Source: Macrobrachium rosenbergii (taxonomy: Eukaryota > Arthropoda > Malacostraca > Decapoda > Palaemonidae). Taken from it: a DNA stretch of 64,000 bases. Below, in pieces: positions 1 through 62,489 of the stretch. The position numbers were made by a program, and so were the translations under genes. The notes under the pieces were generated by a model that saw nothing but the letters and a program-made list of their open reading frames with translations, made no database searches and was not told where the DNA came from. The stretch's first letter is position 1. Every line of letters starts with the position of its first letter. The stretch is from NCBI RefSeq assembly GCF_040412425.1, contig NC_089744.1, forward strand, positions 33,056,243-33,120,242, given 5' to 3'.

Positions 1-720
1 TCTGTCGTGTCGGACCCATGGGCTGCTGCGAAGGAGGCGTTCCAGCACCCGTGGGACAACCCCGATGTTTACACCTTTCCTCTGTTCTGCCTGATTTGCC
101 GAGCGATCAACCAAGCGATGATCACTCTGAATCTCAGAATGATTCTGGTGGCACCCAAATGGCCACAGGCCGTTTGGTATCCCAACCTGCTAGCTCTCCT
201 CTCCGAGGCACCGAGAGAGATCCCCCCCTGGCCTAACCTGCTGTTCAGCAGGTCGCAGACTTCCTCGTCTTCCTTCGCCAAGAGAAGCTTCTCTCCGTTT
301 CAGCTGTAAAAGGCTACTGCGCCGCACTTGGCCTAGTCTTGCAGCTGAAAGGAGTAGACATCTCTTCCTCCTTCGAGGTTTCCCTTCTAATGAGAAGTTT
401 CAAAAGGTCTTGCCCACCCAGGGATCTCAGCCCCCTGGGTGGGATGTGACTCTCGTTCTAAGGAGCCTGATTCTTGCACCGTATGAGCCTTTACGAGTCA
501 TCAGACAGATCTGACCCTCAAGACCGTCTTCCTGCTGGCCCTGGCATCAGCGAAGAGAGTTGGCGAACTACACGGACTTTCCTTCGATGTTAAACACTTG
601 AGGGAATGGGGATCTGTTGCGCTCGATTTCGTCCTGGATTTCGTGGTGAAGACTCAGAATCCTTAGGTCCCTGATGCACAGTTCGAGTCCTTCACGATCC
701 CCTCCCTAGAGAACTTTGTG
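1..720 (+). mobile_element. DIRS-like retrotransposon fragment (RNase H end and tyrosine recombinase)
   Basis: This is the decayed 3' half of a DIRS-type element. The frame from position 7 carries the segment AFQHPWDNPDVYTFPLF, which matches the polymerase tail seen again at 4541-4635 and 52900-52970. It is followed by a recombinase-like part: at about 520-700 one frame reads LLALASAKRVGELHGLSF, the typical block holding the first catalytic arginine of DIRS recombinases. The frame is broken by shifts and by a stop at about 664, and the recombinase ends before its H-x-x-R and tyrosine blocks, so the copy is dead. The element enters the window from the left. Family assignment is from remembered motifs and from comparison with the other copies here. 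Confidence 0.75.
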
Positions 721-744
721 CCATAACCTACGGTAATTGTTTAT

Positions 745-880
745 TGCTGTATGATGGTTGAAATGCAGGTAAACGGCTGTTGTTATCCGATTCGGTTATA
801 AGCAAAACAACAGTTTCTTGTTTGGTTGTTTATGCTGTACGATTTATGCAAGAGTATAACCTCACTGACAATACTTTTAT
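745..880 (+). repeat. Dispersed repeat of about 135 bp, shared with 14968-15108
   Basis: The block from 'gatggttgaaat' through 'gttatccgattcggttata' to 'caatacttttatc' recurs with few differences at 14968-15108. Here it lies between one DIRS fragment and the left terminal repeat of the next. There it lies in the centre of a large palindrome. The stretch has no coding sense. Its two different contexts show it is a mobile repeat of unknown class. Confidence 0.7.
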
Positions 881-1079
881 CTTTTATATATCAGACTTAC
901 CAAATAATTACATAGCTATAGTTTCTACTTTATGCGGCAGCTCAAAATTTGAAATTCGCGGTAGCACTGTTTTGTTTTGGGTGTAGGTATGCTGCCCCAC
1001 CCACTGTTGGGGAAGAATAGGTACAACGTAGCTAAAGAACCCAGTTCGTTTCTGCTGGTTAATGACTGAACAGCAGTTA

Positions 1080-1427
1080 CAGGCAGTCCCCGGTTTACGA
1101 CGGGGGTTCCGTTTTTACGCTGCGTCGTAAACCGAAAAATCGTCGAAAATCGTCAAAAATCCTAAGAAAACCTTACTTTTAATGCTTTGGGTGTATTGAA
1201 AATGATGTAAACTGCATTTTTATTGAGTTTTTCATCAATAAAGCCTCCAAATTTTTATTATTCTATCGTTTTAGAGCCATATTTCTTCCGTCGGATTGGT
1301 GTACAACGCGTCGTAACCCTGGAACATGCGTCGTAAACCGGGAAATAATTTCTGATGAATATATTTGAAAAGCGTCGTAACCTCGGAATGTCGTAAGCCG
1401 GACCCGTTGTAAACCGGGGACTGCCTG
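1080..1427. mobile_element. Short TIR element (MITE-like), subfamily A
   Basis: The ends are CAGGCAGTCCCCGG and its inverse, with a TA on each side (1078-1079 and 1428-1429). The interior has no coding potential and repeats short 'cgtcgtaa' units near both ends. Its closest relative in the window is 33719-34052, which shares the 'ccttacttttaat...cctttgggtgt'-type interior. It interrupts the DIRS leader: the flanks 'gaacagcagt' and 'tagcagctcc' rejoin to give a sequence like that at 48894-48900. The TA target and CAG ends fit Tc1/mariner-pogo-type transposition, which is inference. Confidence 0.85.
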
Positions 1428-1577
1428 TATTAGCAGCTCCTGTTTCGTTTTTGCGGATGGTTGGAGATCGTCTTTGGTGAAGTACTCTTTGATTTTTGGT
1501 AGCGCAGCTATATAGCTTAGCTAGAATTTTGGATACTTCTTTGATTGTGACTTATTCATTTGGAACTTTGACCATTA

Positions 1578-3000
1578 TGTCGGACTCTAGTTTGTCTAGC
1601 ATTTGGTACTGCAGCAAAGGCTGCAAAACTAGACACGTCGGCAAAATATGACTCACATACCATTTGTTGTACTTGTAGGGAACACATTTGTTCTCCTGAA
1701 TTGAATTGTGACGAATGTAAAGACTGGGAGAAGGGTAAATGGAAGACTTTACAGACACACTTAGACAAATTGAAGCATGACCGAATTAGAAAATCTACAG
1801 CTAGGGCCGAAGCAAGGGCTTCTGCTAGTGTAGGTCATCCTTCAAGGGATGATATTGATGTTATGCCTATCCCTCCAATGCCTGTGACAGCTTTTTCTCC
1901 CATTTCCAGTCCTCCAACTTTTCCTGTCACTCCTGTACCTAGCTCTCATTCTGCTGAACCCAGTGCCATTGCCAGCTTAGAAGCATGGGTAGATCAAAAA
2001 TTTAATTTACTTATTAATACTGTTTCCCAGATTGGGAACTCTGTAAAGGTCCTGATGGACAGATTTAATAGTGTAGTGTTCGTCCCACTGCTGCTCCTAG
2101 ACCAAGGTCTCTGCTAAACTCCCCTTGCAAACATGGGAGGAAGCAAACTGGCAGTCCAAGGGAGGTCAGTGGGGTTTGCCCACCAGCAGTCGTCGCCTCA
2201 TCCAAGCCTGTTGTCCGCCAATCCCAGGCTGTGGAAGAATGCTGTTGGAAAGGTATTAGAATGGATACCCATACCCTTTCTTCAAGTGATTCAGATTCTC
2301 CCGCATCTAAGAAACGCAGTGACCGTTTTGCCCATGTATCTAGGCCACTGAAAAGGCCGGGCGCTTCAGTGGATTCAGATTCACCCCTTCTCTTAAGCGA
2401 ACAGTAGAGAGAGAACATAGCCCTCTCCCCTCTTGTAGTTTTTGGGATTCGCCAACAAGAGATTCTTGCTCCCTTTCAGGTGCGAAAAAGCGCCCAGTGT
2501 TTGTTAGTAGTGTGCGTAAGCGCCAACTCGTAGATCATTCAGCATCCGAGCTTTCACCTTCAGAGCGCCCAAGGTCCGAGCTCCCTTTATTGTCTGAGCG
2601 CCCATCTTCGTCCGAGCACCCATCACATGAGCGCGCAGCTCTTGCCTTACCTGTTCATGAGCACCCAGATTCCAAGTTAGAAGAGCCCATGTTTGACCGC
2701 TCAGAACGGGAATGTCAGATCGCCGAGCGCCCATCCTTGGCGAGCCCAAGTGTCCGCGGACAATGCAGTCGCTTCCAAGGAGTCAGTGTCTGCTTCAGCA
2801 GCAGGTGGGCGCCTATCATCCGTGCATCCAGTCGCTGGGGGCACCTCTCTCGTATTCCACCCCACAAGGAGAATTTCCAGTTTCGGACACCGCAAGAAAA
2901 TTTCTGTCGGCTTCTCAAGACCCCTCATTGGCACCGCTTCAACTCCAGCTTCATAAAGTGTTGAGCCTTCTTGAGAAGCCAACTCCAGTAGTGCAGGACA
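1578..3000 (+). pseudogene. DIRS ORF1 (gag-like) protein, frameshifted
   Basis: The start at 1578 reads MSDSSLSSIWYCSKGC, parallel to MSDSSSLSICCCSEGC at 49026. A frameshift near 1645 moves the reading into the next frame, where a Cys cluster C-x2-C-x4-C-x5-C-x2-C is followed by a Trp and a basic stretch (HLDKLKHDRIRK). The downstream part is Ser/Pro rich. At about 2520-2710 it shows a degenerate tandem peptide repeat built on (S)ER(P)xxSE and EHP units. Function is inferred only from position: ORF1 of DIRS elements is the presumed structural protein. The reading frame is broken at several points. Confidence 0.65.
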
Positions 3001-3260
3001 CCGTGGAACCCCGGATCACCCGTTTTGTCCGTCAAGGAACCTGCAGAAGAGGAACAACTTACCTCTCATTACTCGGCTCTACTCAGGTACCCGTCATTCT
3101 TCCCTCCAGTCGTCCCATTATTGCTGGGTTCAGCCTACCTGATGCGACAGCATGCTTACATACCATGGTTAGCATATTTTTTATGCCTCTTGTGTCTCCT
3201 GCAAAAACTTACCCCAACCCTAAGACTCTGGTTCCCCAATGTCCCCCATTAGTCTCATGA

Positions 3261-3700
3261 GTATGTGCAATGTGTTAACTAACCATATCCAGTGAAATTG
3301 AGAGTAAAATATATCAAAATCACTTTAAAAAATCTTAAATTCTATTTCACCTATAAAATCACTTACATCTTGAGTGATCTTTGCTTTTTCTATGGAAAGT
3401 CAAACCATTGCCTTTTGTGTAAGCTTGAAGCTGTTGTTGAAACTTGATGATAAGTTAGTTGATTTGTGGTACAGTTTGTGGGTGATTGGGGTGAATCCTG
3501 CACTCATCTGCTGTAAGTTAGCAGTTTTTCTTTGGCCATGGTTGACGGTGGACATCTGCTGCACTTGTTTCTAACTGCCTCTTTGAAATTATTACTTGAG
3601 TACAGACACTCCTTACTTAATGACAGTTCAGTTCTACACCTTGCTTGGTAAGCAAATTGATTGATAAATGAGAAGTCTGTTCTCAGCCCCTTCACACACA

Positions 3701-3771
<71 letters not shown>

Positions 3772-3959
3772 CTCATTATCTCTGCTGCTGATGGGTAACT
3801 CAGAAGGTGACAACGCTTGAAATGCTCGTGGTTTGTGTGCTTTTCTTGTTATAGTACATCCTATTAGTTCAGCTTCAGACAACTGTAGGGAAGTTTACAG
3901 GAAGGCTGACCACAGTACAGAACATGCTTTGCTTGTGGTTCAGCATTCAATGCCAGTAA
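3261..3959. other. No gene recognised; contains a (CT)n array
   Basis: AT-rich sequence between two DIRS fragments. Apart from the (CT)n array at 3704-3769 I see no coding motif, RNA gene or repeat end. Confidence 0.6.
3704..3769. repeat. (CT)n microsatellite
   Basis: About 33 uninterrupted CT units. The minus-strand Arg-Glu ORFs through it are artefacts of the repeat. Confidence 0.98.
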
Positions 3960-4640
3960 GTCTGGTCATTTGCATTTGTGATCCTTTGAATATTTTTCTT
4001 AGGGCAGGGTGATGCTTTGGTCTCTCTTTCAGGAAGGGAGTCATCTTGTGTTTTGAGGGCTCTGTACGACCTGAGGGCCCATCTCCTTTAAGCCTACCAA
4101 TCTGAGTTGGAGAGGCACTTCAAGGAGAGCATTGGGTTCATTCATGAGTGCAGTGATCGTGGGGAAGTGAACAGTGTTGAAAACGATCATGATGGTAGAG
4201 TTAACAGTGGTTTAGTTTTGGGGGAGAGAACATTGCTCCACCTACCTTTGTCTCCACTAGTTGGTGGTGTTTTAAGCAAGTAAGCCATTTGATCTTTAGA
4301 TCAGGAGGAACCCTGGTCTTGGCAGATCGAGCAGGCTGCTTCCTCTTCCTCTGATGCTCCAGTGGAAGTTGTGTGCCAGAGGATGCTGAAAATTCTCCCC
4401 ATCAGTTAAACTCATGGCTGGGGCAAGTAGTGTGGACATCCTTGTATGGCAAAAAAGCTTGTTGAGCTTTTATGAACACTGCTTATCAACCACACAGACA
4501 AGCAGGAAGCTCCCAGTCTTTTGTTCTTCCTCCCCTGCCCCAAGGATGCTCTGAAAGATGCCTTCCAGCACCCCATGGACAATCTGGACATCTGTGTAAA
4601 GCCTTTCTACCATTCAGTGGGATTTACCAAGTGAGTAACC
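3960..4640 (+). mobile_element. DIRS-like fragment, end of polymerase/RNase H region
   Basis: At 4541-4635 one frame reads KDALKDAFQHPMDNLDICVK, clearly homologous to AKEAFQHPWDNPDVYTF at 40-90. The upstream sequence has DIRS-like fragments in shifting frames (for example SGGTLVLADRAGCF at about 4300). Many stops and shifts make it non-coding. It abuts a second family that begins at about 4690. Confidence 0.55.
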
Positions 4641-7069
4641 CTTACAGGACAGGCTGAATATATATTAAGCACATCCCTAGACTGGGCTAAATTTAAGGAT
4701 GACCTGCGCTGTGGAAGAGTTGCATGGGGGGAGAGTTTCGGGGGGAGGTTGCTGGCATCGTTTTAAGTTTTGCTTTCACTGTCCCCTTGGTGGCCTCCCC
4801 TCCTTCCATCTCCCTCCCTGTAGGTTCTTCTAACTCTCCTTCGCCCTCTTTGCTCACTCATCGGGTGAAGACCGTGAGTTGGGGTGGGGCACTGTCAGGC
4901 GACCTCTTCTCAGGGGCCTCCTCACTTTTCGTACGCAGTTCCCCCTTGGAGTAAGAGGAGTTTCCCTCTACTAATCAACTTTGCTTTTTCCTCCAAGTTG
5001 ACAGTGAGCATCATAGGCGCAGCAGTAGTTGGCTGGATATCTCAGTTGGGATATCCTTGCCTGAAGGAGTCCCGATGTTCATACAGTGTTTGCTTCAGGA
5101 TCGACCACAGTACCAGGTTGGAGTGACATGTCGGGGTCATTCCAACTCTGTGTCCCACTGATGTGGATCGATCGCTGTCATTGCTGGCCTTCATATATGC
5201 TGTGGCACTGCCTCTGGCGTATCTGTAGTCCCATCTGCTCCTGCTGTGCTTCCTGTGTTATTGCTCCTGTTGACTCGGCAACAAGTCTCTGGGCAGCTCC
5301 TCCTGGTCTCCTGCAGCAGCCGCCCTGATCGCTCCTGTTGCTGCTGGTGACATTCCAGGCTGTTACTATTGCTCTTGCCTTCTGAACCGCAAGGATCTCT
5401 GGAACACGACCCCGGCTCCCCCAATGAATAATCTTCATCACTCACAACCCTTGCAGTTTCTGAAGGGGCCGAGAGTTTTGGGGCCGCTGTGGTCTTTGCT
5501 TGCGAGAGCATTCTCGACCAGATGAATACTTTTCTTCAGACAAGAGTTCATTCAGGTCAAACACCAAGCTCCTCCCCCGCCTTGACAGAGTACGAATTCT
5601 CCATGCCTTGGAGGGGTCTTGCTGAGTGCAGGTTGTTCAGACTCTGCTTCATCCAGACTGGGTTCTCTCTCTGCTTCTCCTTGCCGTGAAGGGTATTTTC
5701 TTCTGCAACGAGAGGCGGTAATCTTGGAGGACACCTCCTGAGTTGGCTCGAACCTTAGGAATGACCCTTTACTTGGTTTTGCCTTTCTCTTTTAGAGATT
5801 TGCCAGATACCACGGTAATCAAGGTTCGTACCAGGGCGCTGCCTTGTCCTTCAACAATGGCCAAGACCTTTTGGTCTTCATCATCTCAGCTCGACCTGAA
5901 GTTCAAGCCAGCCCTCCTCGACTCCTAAGGATTCCCAGGCTTCGGAAGATGATTGCAGAAACACATAGCCCTCTTCTTCCCTTCTGGGAAAATGCACATA
6001 ACTGTGTCTCTTTCCACCCTCTTTTCCATAGGAAGGGGGGCAGGAGGGAAGAAAAGAAGAAGTTAATCGACCAGGTAGAAATTCTCCTACTGCAGACACC
6101 TGGATGAAGTGATACTTGTCGAGTCTCTGGAGCTGGCAGCGACATTGCTGAGACCAGGAAATGGATTCCTTCAAGAGAAGTATCTATTTCCCTTGGATCT
6201 CAGCAATTCTTTTCATCAAACTTCCATCCTGCTTCCTCTCCCATGCTCCCAATTTGGGAAATGCCAGCTCGGCTAGAGCTAATAGTCTTGATATCCTATC
6301 TTGCAGAAGCCTCCCCATGGTGGAGAATGAAGGAGGTCTGCTTCCATTCCTCCATCCTTCTTTCCTCTTCAAAGTATGAGGAAAGAGTTAGGCTAATACT
6401 TGATTGAAGGAACCTTCGAATATGCTTGCATATTCTCCTCACGTTGTGTGTCTACTCTCAGATTCACCGATCGAGGAATAGGCACTCACCTTTAAGACTG
6501 TCTTGAAGGTGTGTGACCGAGACGATTAATACCTTCTCATCAACATCCTGAACTCAAGGAAGCCTTTTGGCCTTCCGAGAATCTCAGGGTGAGTTTTGTG
6601 ACACTCAGTGGTTTTGTTGAACAACACCACAAGAGGGAATCGTTTTTTCCTCCTGTTTCATCTGTTGACATTTGCAGGTACTCGAGTGTTCTATAGCGCA
6701 CTTGATAGCTCTATTAGCCAAATACATTCCCAATGGGGATGTATTGGTAGGCAAGCTTGGCCTCGGGTTTGAGTGATTGGGATGGAGTGTACTCTTCACT
6801 CTTTTCTTCACGAAGGTTTACGAAAAGACTGCTCAACTGAGAGATCCCTACTGTCTTTCTGTTTGCCTCCCTGCACAACAAAGTCAGTAGTTTTCTTGCT
6901 CCTTCATACCAGACCCATGGGCCGCTACAGTGAGGCATGCTGCTTTATGGGAAACATCGATATCTACATTTTTTCCTCCGTATTTGTCTGTTTCACTAGG
7001 GGTTTAACAAGCATTGCTCACCCTGAGTTACAGACAAATGCTGGAAGACTTCTCCTTTCGCCCCGTACA

Positions 7070-8460
7070 TGATAGCACTACTTCTAAGGCATCGAGAAGA
7101 GTTCTCCTTAACCCAACCTCCTGTAGCAGCTACACAAGAAGCAGTTCTTGAGGCAGTACATCCCTGTGTGTTCAGGACTGGGAAACTTTCCAGCTTCCCT
7201 TGCAAGCATAGGCTTTCTTGCCGAGCGGCAACGGATATAGCTGGATATCTCTTGAAGTCCTCTGAAACACTGTTCCAGGGACTGGATCTGTCTTCGCTGG
7301 TTGGTGTCATTGACAGAACTACTTCTCAGTTCAGAGTCGCTCTTCAAGTCTGGACTTCCTTGTCTCCTCCGCCAAGGATTGCCTCTCTCCATTTCAGTTG
7401 TGAAGAACGTAGGCCCTTGCAACCTAGTCTTCTGTCTGAAGTAGCCTTTTTCTCCTCAGTCGAGATTTAGCTACTGATGAGAAGCTTCTTTGGTCTTGCT
7501 GTCCTAGGGAACTGATCCCTGGGTGGCATGTCACTCGTTTAGGGTTCCTGTCCTGTGCTCTGCACGCGCCGTTACGAGAGTCGTTGGAAAGAGATGTGCT
7601 CTCTTAGGACCATCTCTCATCTCGCTCCTGCCTTGGCATAGAAGATGGAAGAACTGGTGAAGGGGATCAATACCTCGACTGCTTCTCGGATGTCGTAGCA
7701 GACTCTGAATCCATTGGCATCTGTTGTCAGGTTTGAGTCCTTGTTCCCCCTCCTCCTTGGACTTTGTATCGATGATCAAGATCAGTTGTTACTTTGTCCT
7801 GTTAGGGAGCTGTGGTACTTTCCGAAAAGGTTCAACATTCCTAACCAGGATGTCGTCGACGTTTTTGCTAGTACAGGCCGTCCCCAGTTATTGGCAGGGG
7901 TTCATTTCTGATGACCTGATGATAACTGAAAATTGCTGATTTTCGGTTATTGGTGTGTCTGTCAAGTATGTACTGTATTAGCGCCAATAAGTGGAAATCG
8001 GCGACTTTCGTCACCAAAAATTGCAGATTTTTGTCACTAGACAAGCGCCGTAAAACCGGATCGCCAATAACCGATCTTGCCGATAACCGGGGACTGCCTG
8101 TACTATATCTCCCAAGGAAGAAGTGTCTAAGGACACATCTTTCTCCTGGCTTCGTGAAGCGATCGAAGGAGGTACTCAGCAGCTGGCGACAACGATACTG
8201 GTACAATCCACCCAACAGCTCACGAAACCAATGGCTTGGTCTATCCCTCGCATTCTGGAAGTTTCTGTCAGTTTGGAAGGAAGATGTGGTCTCATAGACC
8301 ACACTCTTGTCTTTTACCTACGGTCTTGCACACAGGTCCTTGGAGCTGTTTTTCCTTGGTCCTGTGGTGGCTGCTCAACAAGTTGTGTTTTCTTCCCAGG
8401 TCCTTCAAGAGGACAGGTAGCATCTCGCCTAAGGTGTTGGTTCTGGAAGTGAGAAGGATC
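7070..8460 (+). pseudogene. DIRS tyrosine recombinase, decayed and interrupted
   Basis: Open pieces at 7069-7470 and 8123-8452 carry recombinase-like sequence in mixed frames. The end of the first and 7470-7560 align with 380-450 of the left-end copy. The second piece shows SKDTSFSWLREAI and, in another frame, a degenerate C-terminal block ending in FYLRS, which corresponds to the SHYLKE tyrosine block of the 22 kb and 54 kb copies. A 227 bp TIR element sits between the pieces. With several stops and shifts it cannot be active. Confidence 0.5.
7874..8100. mobile_element. Short TIR element (MITE-like), subfamily B
   Basis: The left end is caggccgtccccagttattgg and the right end is the inverse of CAGGCAGTCCCCGGTTATC, with TA on both sides (7872-7873 and 8101-8102). 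The interior shows the subfamily hallmarks 'gataactgaaaat', 'tttcgtcac' and 'acaagcgccgtaaaaccgg'. It has no ORF. It interrupts the DIRS recombinase remnant. Confidence 0.85.
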
Positions 8461-8933
8461 CTGAGAGTGACTGGCCTCTTCTCCTCCTCCTTCCTCGTCC
8501 TCCTACTTCTCCTTCAGGATGGGAATAGGACTTGAACCAACACTTGCTGAATCTGGCATCGGATGCAGTAAGACTACACATCGAGCACCCATTCTATTTT
8601 TCTTCTAGAATCATAGAAGCAATTCCGCTCCTTCCTCTAACAAGGGGAGGAAGGAGACTCAGGTAATAAGGAAAACCCTATCTCTGGTTTTCCTTACTGC
8701 CTCCAACTCTTAGATTCTTCCCAGCCTATTTTGTATGAGTTACGTTTCCTCACTCATGCGAAGAGGTCCAGTATCTGACATTTGATCTTGCAGTTCCTAC
8801 ACTCCAATCAGTATGTCAGAGGCACGGTACTCCTCCTCGCTCTTTCGACCAGGAGGAGTAGCCCAGGTGTGCAGAACTCCAGTCAGCTCAAGAGACTCAC
8901 TCAGATTCCTCCCTCCAACCAGTGAGTCTTCCT

Positions 8934-9232
8934 AATGTAAAGGACTGAGGGTTTGTATATCGTGTCAGAACAAATCAGTTTTTAAAAGTAAATTGTATTT
9001 TTCCTAACTATACAAACCTGAGGTCCTTTACATTGCATCTTTATACCCGCCTGATACCACCCCTCACTCTGAACTTGGGCCAAAAGGCAAAGTGGAATGT
9101 TTACATCCGGGCAAGTGGGTATTCCCGCCTACCTGACGGTAGTTACTGCCTAACACCTTGCTCAAGAGTTTAACGGCTGTGTCCAGCTTCGCCGTAAGTA
9201 ATTCCTAATGTAAAGGACCTCAGGTTTGTATA
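8934..9232. repeat. Inverted terminal repeat region of the second DIRS family
   Basis: The segment 8979-9034 (ending in 'ctgaggtcctttacatt') is the inverse of 9207-9232 continued at 9533-9565; a TIR element separates the two halves of the second arm. A further direct copy of the 'aatgtaaagga' unit is at 8934. The same 'gtcggtcctttac' end appears at 13345 and 30312. The layout fits the split inverted repeats of DIRS elements. Confidence 0.7.
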
Positions 9233-9532
9233 CAGGCAGTCCCCGGTTATTGGCAGGGGTTCCGTTCCAATGCCGTGACAGTAAGCGAAAATCACCGATA
9301 ACTGAAAATCATTGACTTTGTGGGCTTTTTTCAGTGTTTTCCAGCACTTATTGGCACCAATAAGCACTGAAAATTGCCGATTTTTGTTTATTGGTGCCTC
9401 AGTTAGTTATGTACTGGCGCCAATATGCGATTACCGGCACCAAAAATTGCAGATTTTCGTCTCTAAACAAGTGCCGAAAAACCAGGTAGGCCTAACTGGT
9501 AACTGAGCCCACCAATAACCAGGGACTGCCTG
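9233..9532. mobile_element. Short TIR element (MITE-like), subfamily B
   Basis: It has perfect CAGGCAGTCCCCGGTTATTGG at the left and the inverse at the right, flanked by TA (9231-9232 and 9533-9534). The interior carries the subfamily B 'ccgataactgaaaat' and 'gcaccaataa' words. It is inserted inside an inverted-repeat arm whose partner at 8979-9034 has no insertion, so the empty site is visible in the window. Confidence 0.9.
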
Positions 9533-9565
9533 TAGTTAAGAAAAATACAATTTACTTTTAAAATT

Positions 9566-10865
9566 TGTGATTTTATTTTGTAAAATTATAATTACAGCTC
9601 ATACAGTATCGTAACATTTTTCCTGCAAAGTTCATTCTAACTGTATGGCACAAAATGTTGATCGTCAGGGGACAATACCCAGAAATAACCTTAAAGCTAT
9701 GAATAGTTGTCAATTGACGACACCCGCTCACAAAAGTTTAACTAAATGATGGTTATTTTGGGTCTCAGAATGATCCTGGAGACTCCTTGTAGGCCCCATG
9801 TCATGTGGTATCCTGATCTGCTAGCTGTTATGGTCAAGTTGCCAGAAGAGATTTGTTAATACTGACATGCACTAAGTGGCCAAAATCACTTTCATTGTCA
9901 ATGTCGTAAGACTGGAGAGAAAGAGCAGATAACTGAATTGTAACACACAAACCAGTTAAGGAATGTCAAAACAGAAGGCCTAAATAGAATAATATGTTTG
10001 GTAACTGAGTGGTGAGTTGGGAGTTTGCTTGATTGTTGATGTTTCCATAGGGCTATCACCTTATTGTGTTAAGGGGGGGAGGTGGGGAAATGTCATAATG
10101 CTGATAATCATTTCTGATTTATTTATCAGAAATGAATTAGTGTACTGCCATAAAATGGTTTCAGAGTTCAGCAAAATATTTTCTAATAACATTGAAAATT
10201 AAAAATAATGACTTAAAGTGAGTCTATAATAAAGCAAAATACTATAACATTTAAAAGTTATTACCTTAAGGTAACAAACTTATAGAAGATTGTAAGTAAG
10301 AAAATAAGAAAAATTTGGTAAAAAGAATATTGATGACTTTAACCCAATTTTCTAGCAATTTTTAAATTGACATGAGAACACCTTGGGATGTACGTATCCT
10401 CAAGTAAAGTTACTGCAGTCATATAAACAGACACCTTCTAAATACCTATTTTGAAAAAGCTAGTGTAAGTCTAGAGAAATTGTTTTAGTGTAAAAAAGTG
10501 ACATTTTTCATTTATTATGTATAAGGCATTTTTAGTATGTTTTAAAGCCCTTCAGAAATGCATAATTGCTCTGGTGACCTTTAGTATGACTCTGTGCTGA
10601 CTTGCTTCAGATTTTATGAATATAGGCTTTTTAGGCTAAGTTCATAACTGTATCCAGAAAACTGGCATATTCGAACAGATCTTGGTTTAGAAACTTTTAT
10701 TGTATCTTTATTTCCCTTTCATGGTGCTTAGGTTGACTTTCTTAAAGGATGACCTTCTGAAAGGATCCTGAAAGCTTGTTGCAGAACATAACATCAAATG
10801 GTAATTCAAAACCAAGAAACTATATGTATTGTATAATTTAAGGGTGATATCTTTTCTTGTTACAG
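9566..10865. other. AT-rich sequence upstream of the first visible cactin exon
   Basis: I see no coding motif, RNA gene or repeat end. The last 25 bases form a 3' splice site (pyrimidine-rich stretch then 'gttacag'). So this is either intron, with the initiating exon further upstream, or it contains a short 5' exon that I cannot recognise. Confidence 0.5.
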
Positions 10866-61453
<50,588 letters not shown>

Positions 61454-61575
61454 TGGCAGTTGGTATTGTATTTCTTTGTGTACAGGTCCACACTATGTAA
61501 TGTCATTTAAGCTTTCATTTACAGATAAAATTTTTGGGCCTGATTAAGGTGTTAATTTGTTAAGATTTGTCAAGA

Positions 61576-61581
61576 AAATAA
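61576..61581 (+). promoter_or_regulatory. Possible poly(A) signal of cactin
   Basis: AATAAA lies 123 bases after the cactin stop. An ATTAAA at 61747-61752 is an alternative. Neither can be confirmed without transcript data. Confidence 0.5.
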
Positions 61582-62489
61582 AAAAAGACAAATATATTCA
61601 GAAGCTGGCTCATGCGTGCATCAGCAATATAAACTTAAAATTTGGGATTTCAATTTCCAGATCATGTCCTAACAATTATTTTGTAGTTATGGTGTACTAT
61701 AGAGGTGAGGTAAGGCTTGAACTTATCTTGTTTTACTGTATTTGTAATTAAAATTTTTGTAAACTATTGTGAGTTTTATTGCCACAAGTGGGTGGTTAAC
61801 TGAAAGTGAATGTATTTCTTCAGTGACCTTATTAAACATAGACAGTCTTTCTTCTGCAACAGAATTCTGTCATACCACTTGCATTGCTCAAGACTGAGAG
61901 GACCAACTTATTTATACCCAGACCCACATATGACACTTCATCTACTCATTCTTGTGTAAGTTTACAAATATATCATTTCCATGTGCTCCTAGGATTACAC
62001 CATTCAAGCTTTTATGCCATCGCACCCTCAACTTTTCATTATTTAGTTATTTGTCAATGTTCATTTTCATCTTTATGGGCATATTTTGTTATGTTAGTTT
62101 AATTTCTCTTTTGGTGTGTTTCAGGATCATTTTGGTTATGGATTAAATTCTTGTTGTCTCTTCACAGACACTTTTCTGTAACTTAAATATGCTTTGGAGT
62201 TTCATATCTTTTCATAATGTAAGTCCTTGCTGGCCTTGTTATTGCTTTTTTTCTTTGTAGTCTGGGCTTCAGAGCAACCATTTACCTACAGTTCTTTGTT
62301 AATATGCATTTAGTGTTATCTGTCATCATCATAACTGTTGTTATGTCAGCTTTTCAGTCCATGGTGGTTAGATGTTGAATGAATTCACTCTGCTCTCCTG
62401 TCAGACTTATGAGGTCTGGGTCTTTGTTTATCCTGTTTTTCAATAATTTTCTGGGCCTTCTTATAAGGCTTCATCCTGGTACTTCAGTA
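61582..62489. other. Downstream of cactin, nothing recognised
   Basis: AT-rich and T-rich sequence. Part of it may belong to the 3' UTR if a distal poly(A) site is used. Confidence 0.5.

Larger units (their letters stand above)
880..3260 (+). mobile_element. DIRS-like element, 5' part (left terminal repeat and ORF1), truncated
   Basis: The left end at about 880-1040 matches the left terminal repeat of the 48640-54945 element: an 'accaaataattacatagct'-type segment, then 'gtgtaggt' and 'cccacccactgttgggga'. A short TIR element (1080-1427) splits the leader at a TA site. ORF1 follows from about 1578 and decays after about 3000. No reverse transcriptase is attached, so this copy is 3' truncated at about 3260. 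It has the same orientation as cactin and lies upstream of its first visible exon. Confidence 0.75.
4690..9565 (+). mobile_element. DIRS-like element, second family, 5' truncated, with right terminal repeat
   Basis: The 4770-4960 stretch matches the ORF1 region at 30840-31010 (Ser/Pro-rich, 'tcgggtgaagac'). The region 7400-8460 carries decayed recombinase sequence: 'ggaactgatccctgggtggcatgt' at 7508 parallels 'ggatctcagccccctgggtgggatgt' at 421. The C-terminal part is interrupted by a TIR element (7874-8100). The right end has the inverted segment 8979-9034 facing 9207-9565, again split by a TIR element. No intact frame survives. The region 5000-7000 is assigned only by position between these anchors. 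Confidence 0.6.

Noticed and set aside
3504..3882. Minus-strand Arg-Glu repeat open frames
   Set aside because: They are artefacts of the (CT)n array at 3704-3769.
5178..5511. Two overlapping minus-strand open frames of 87 and 106 codons
   Set aside because: They lie antisense to DIRS ORF1-like sequence of high GC content and have no recognisable domain.
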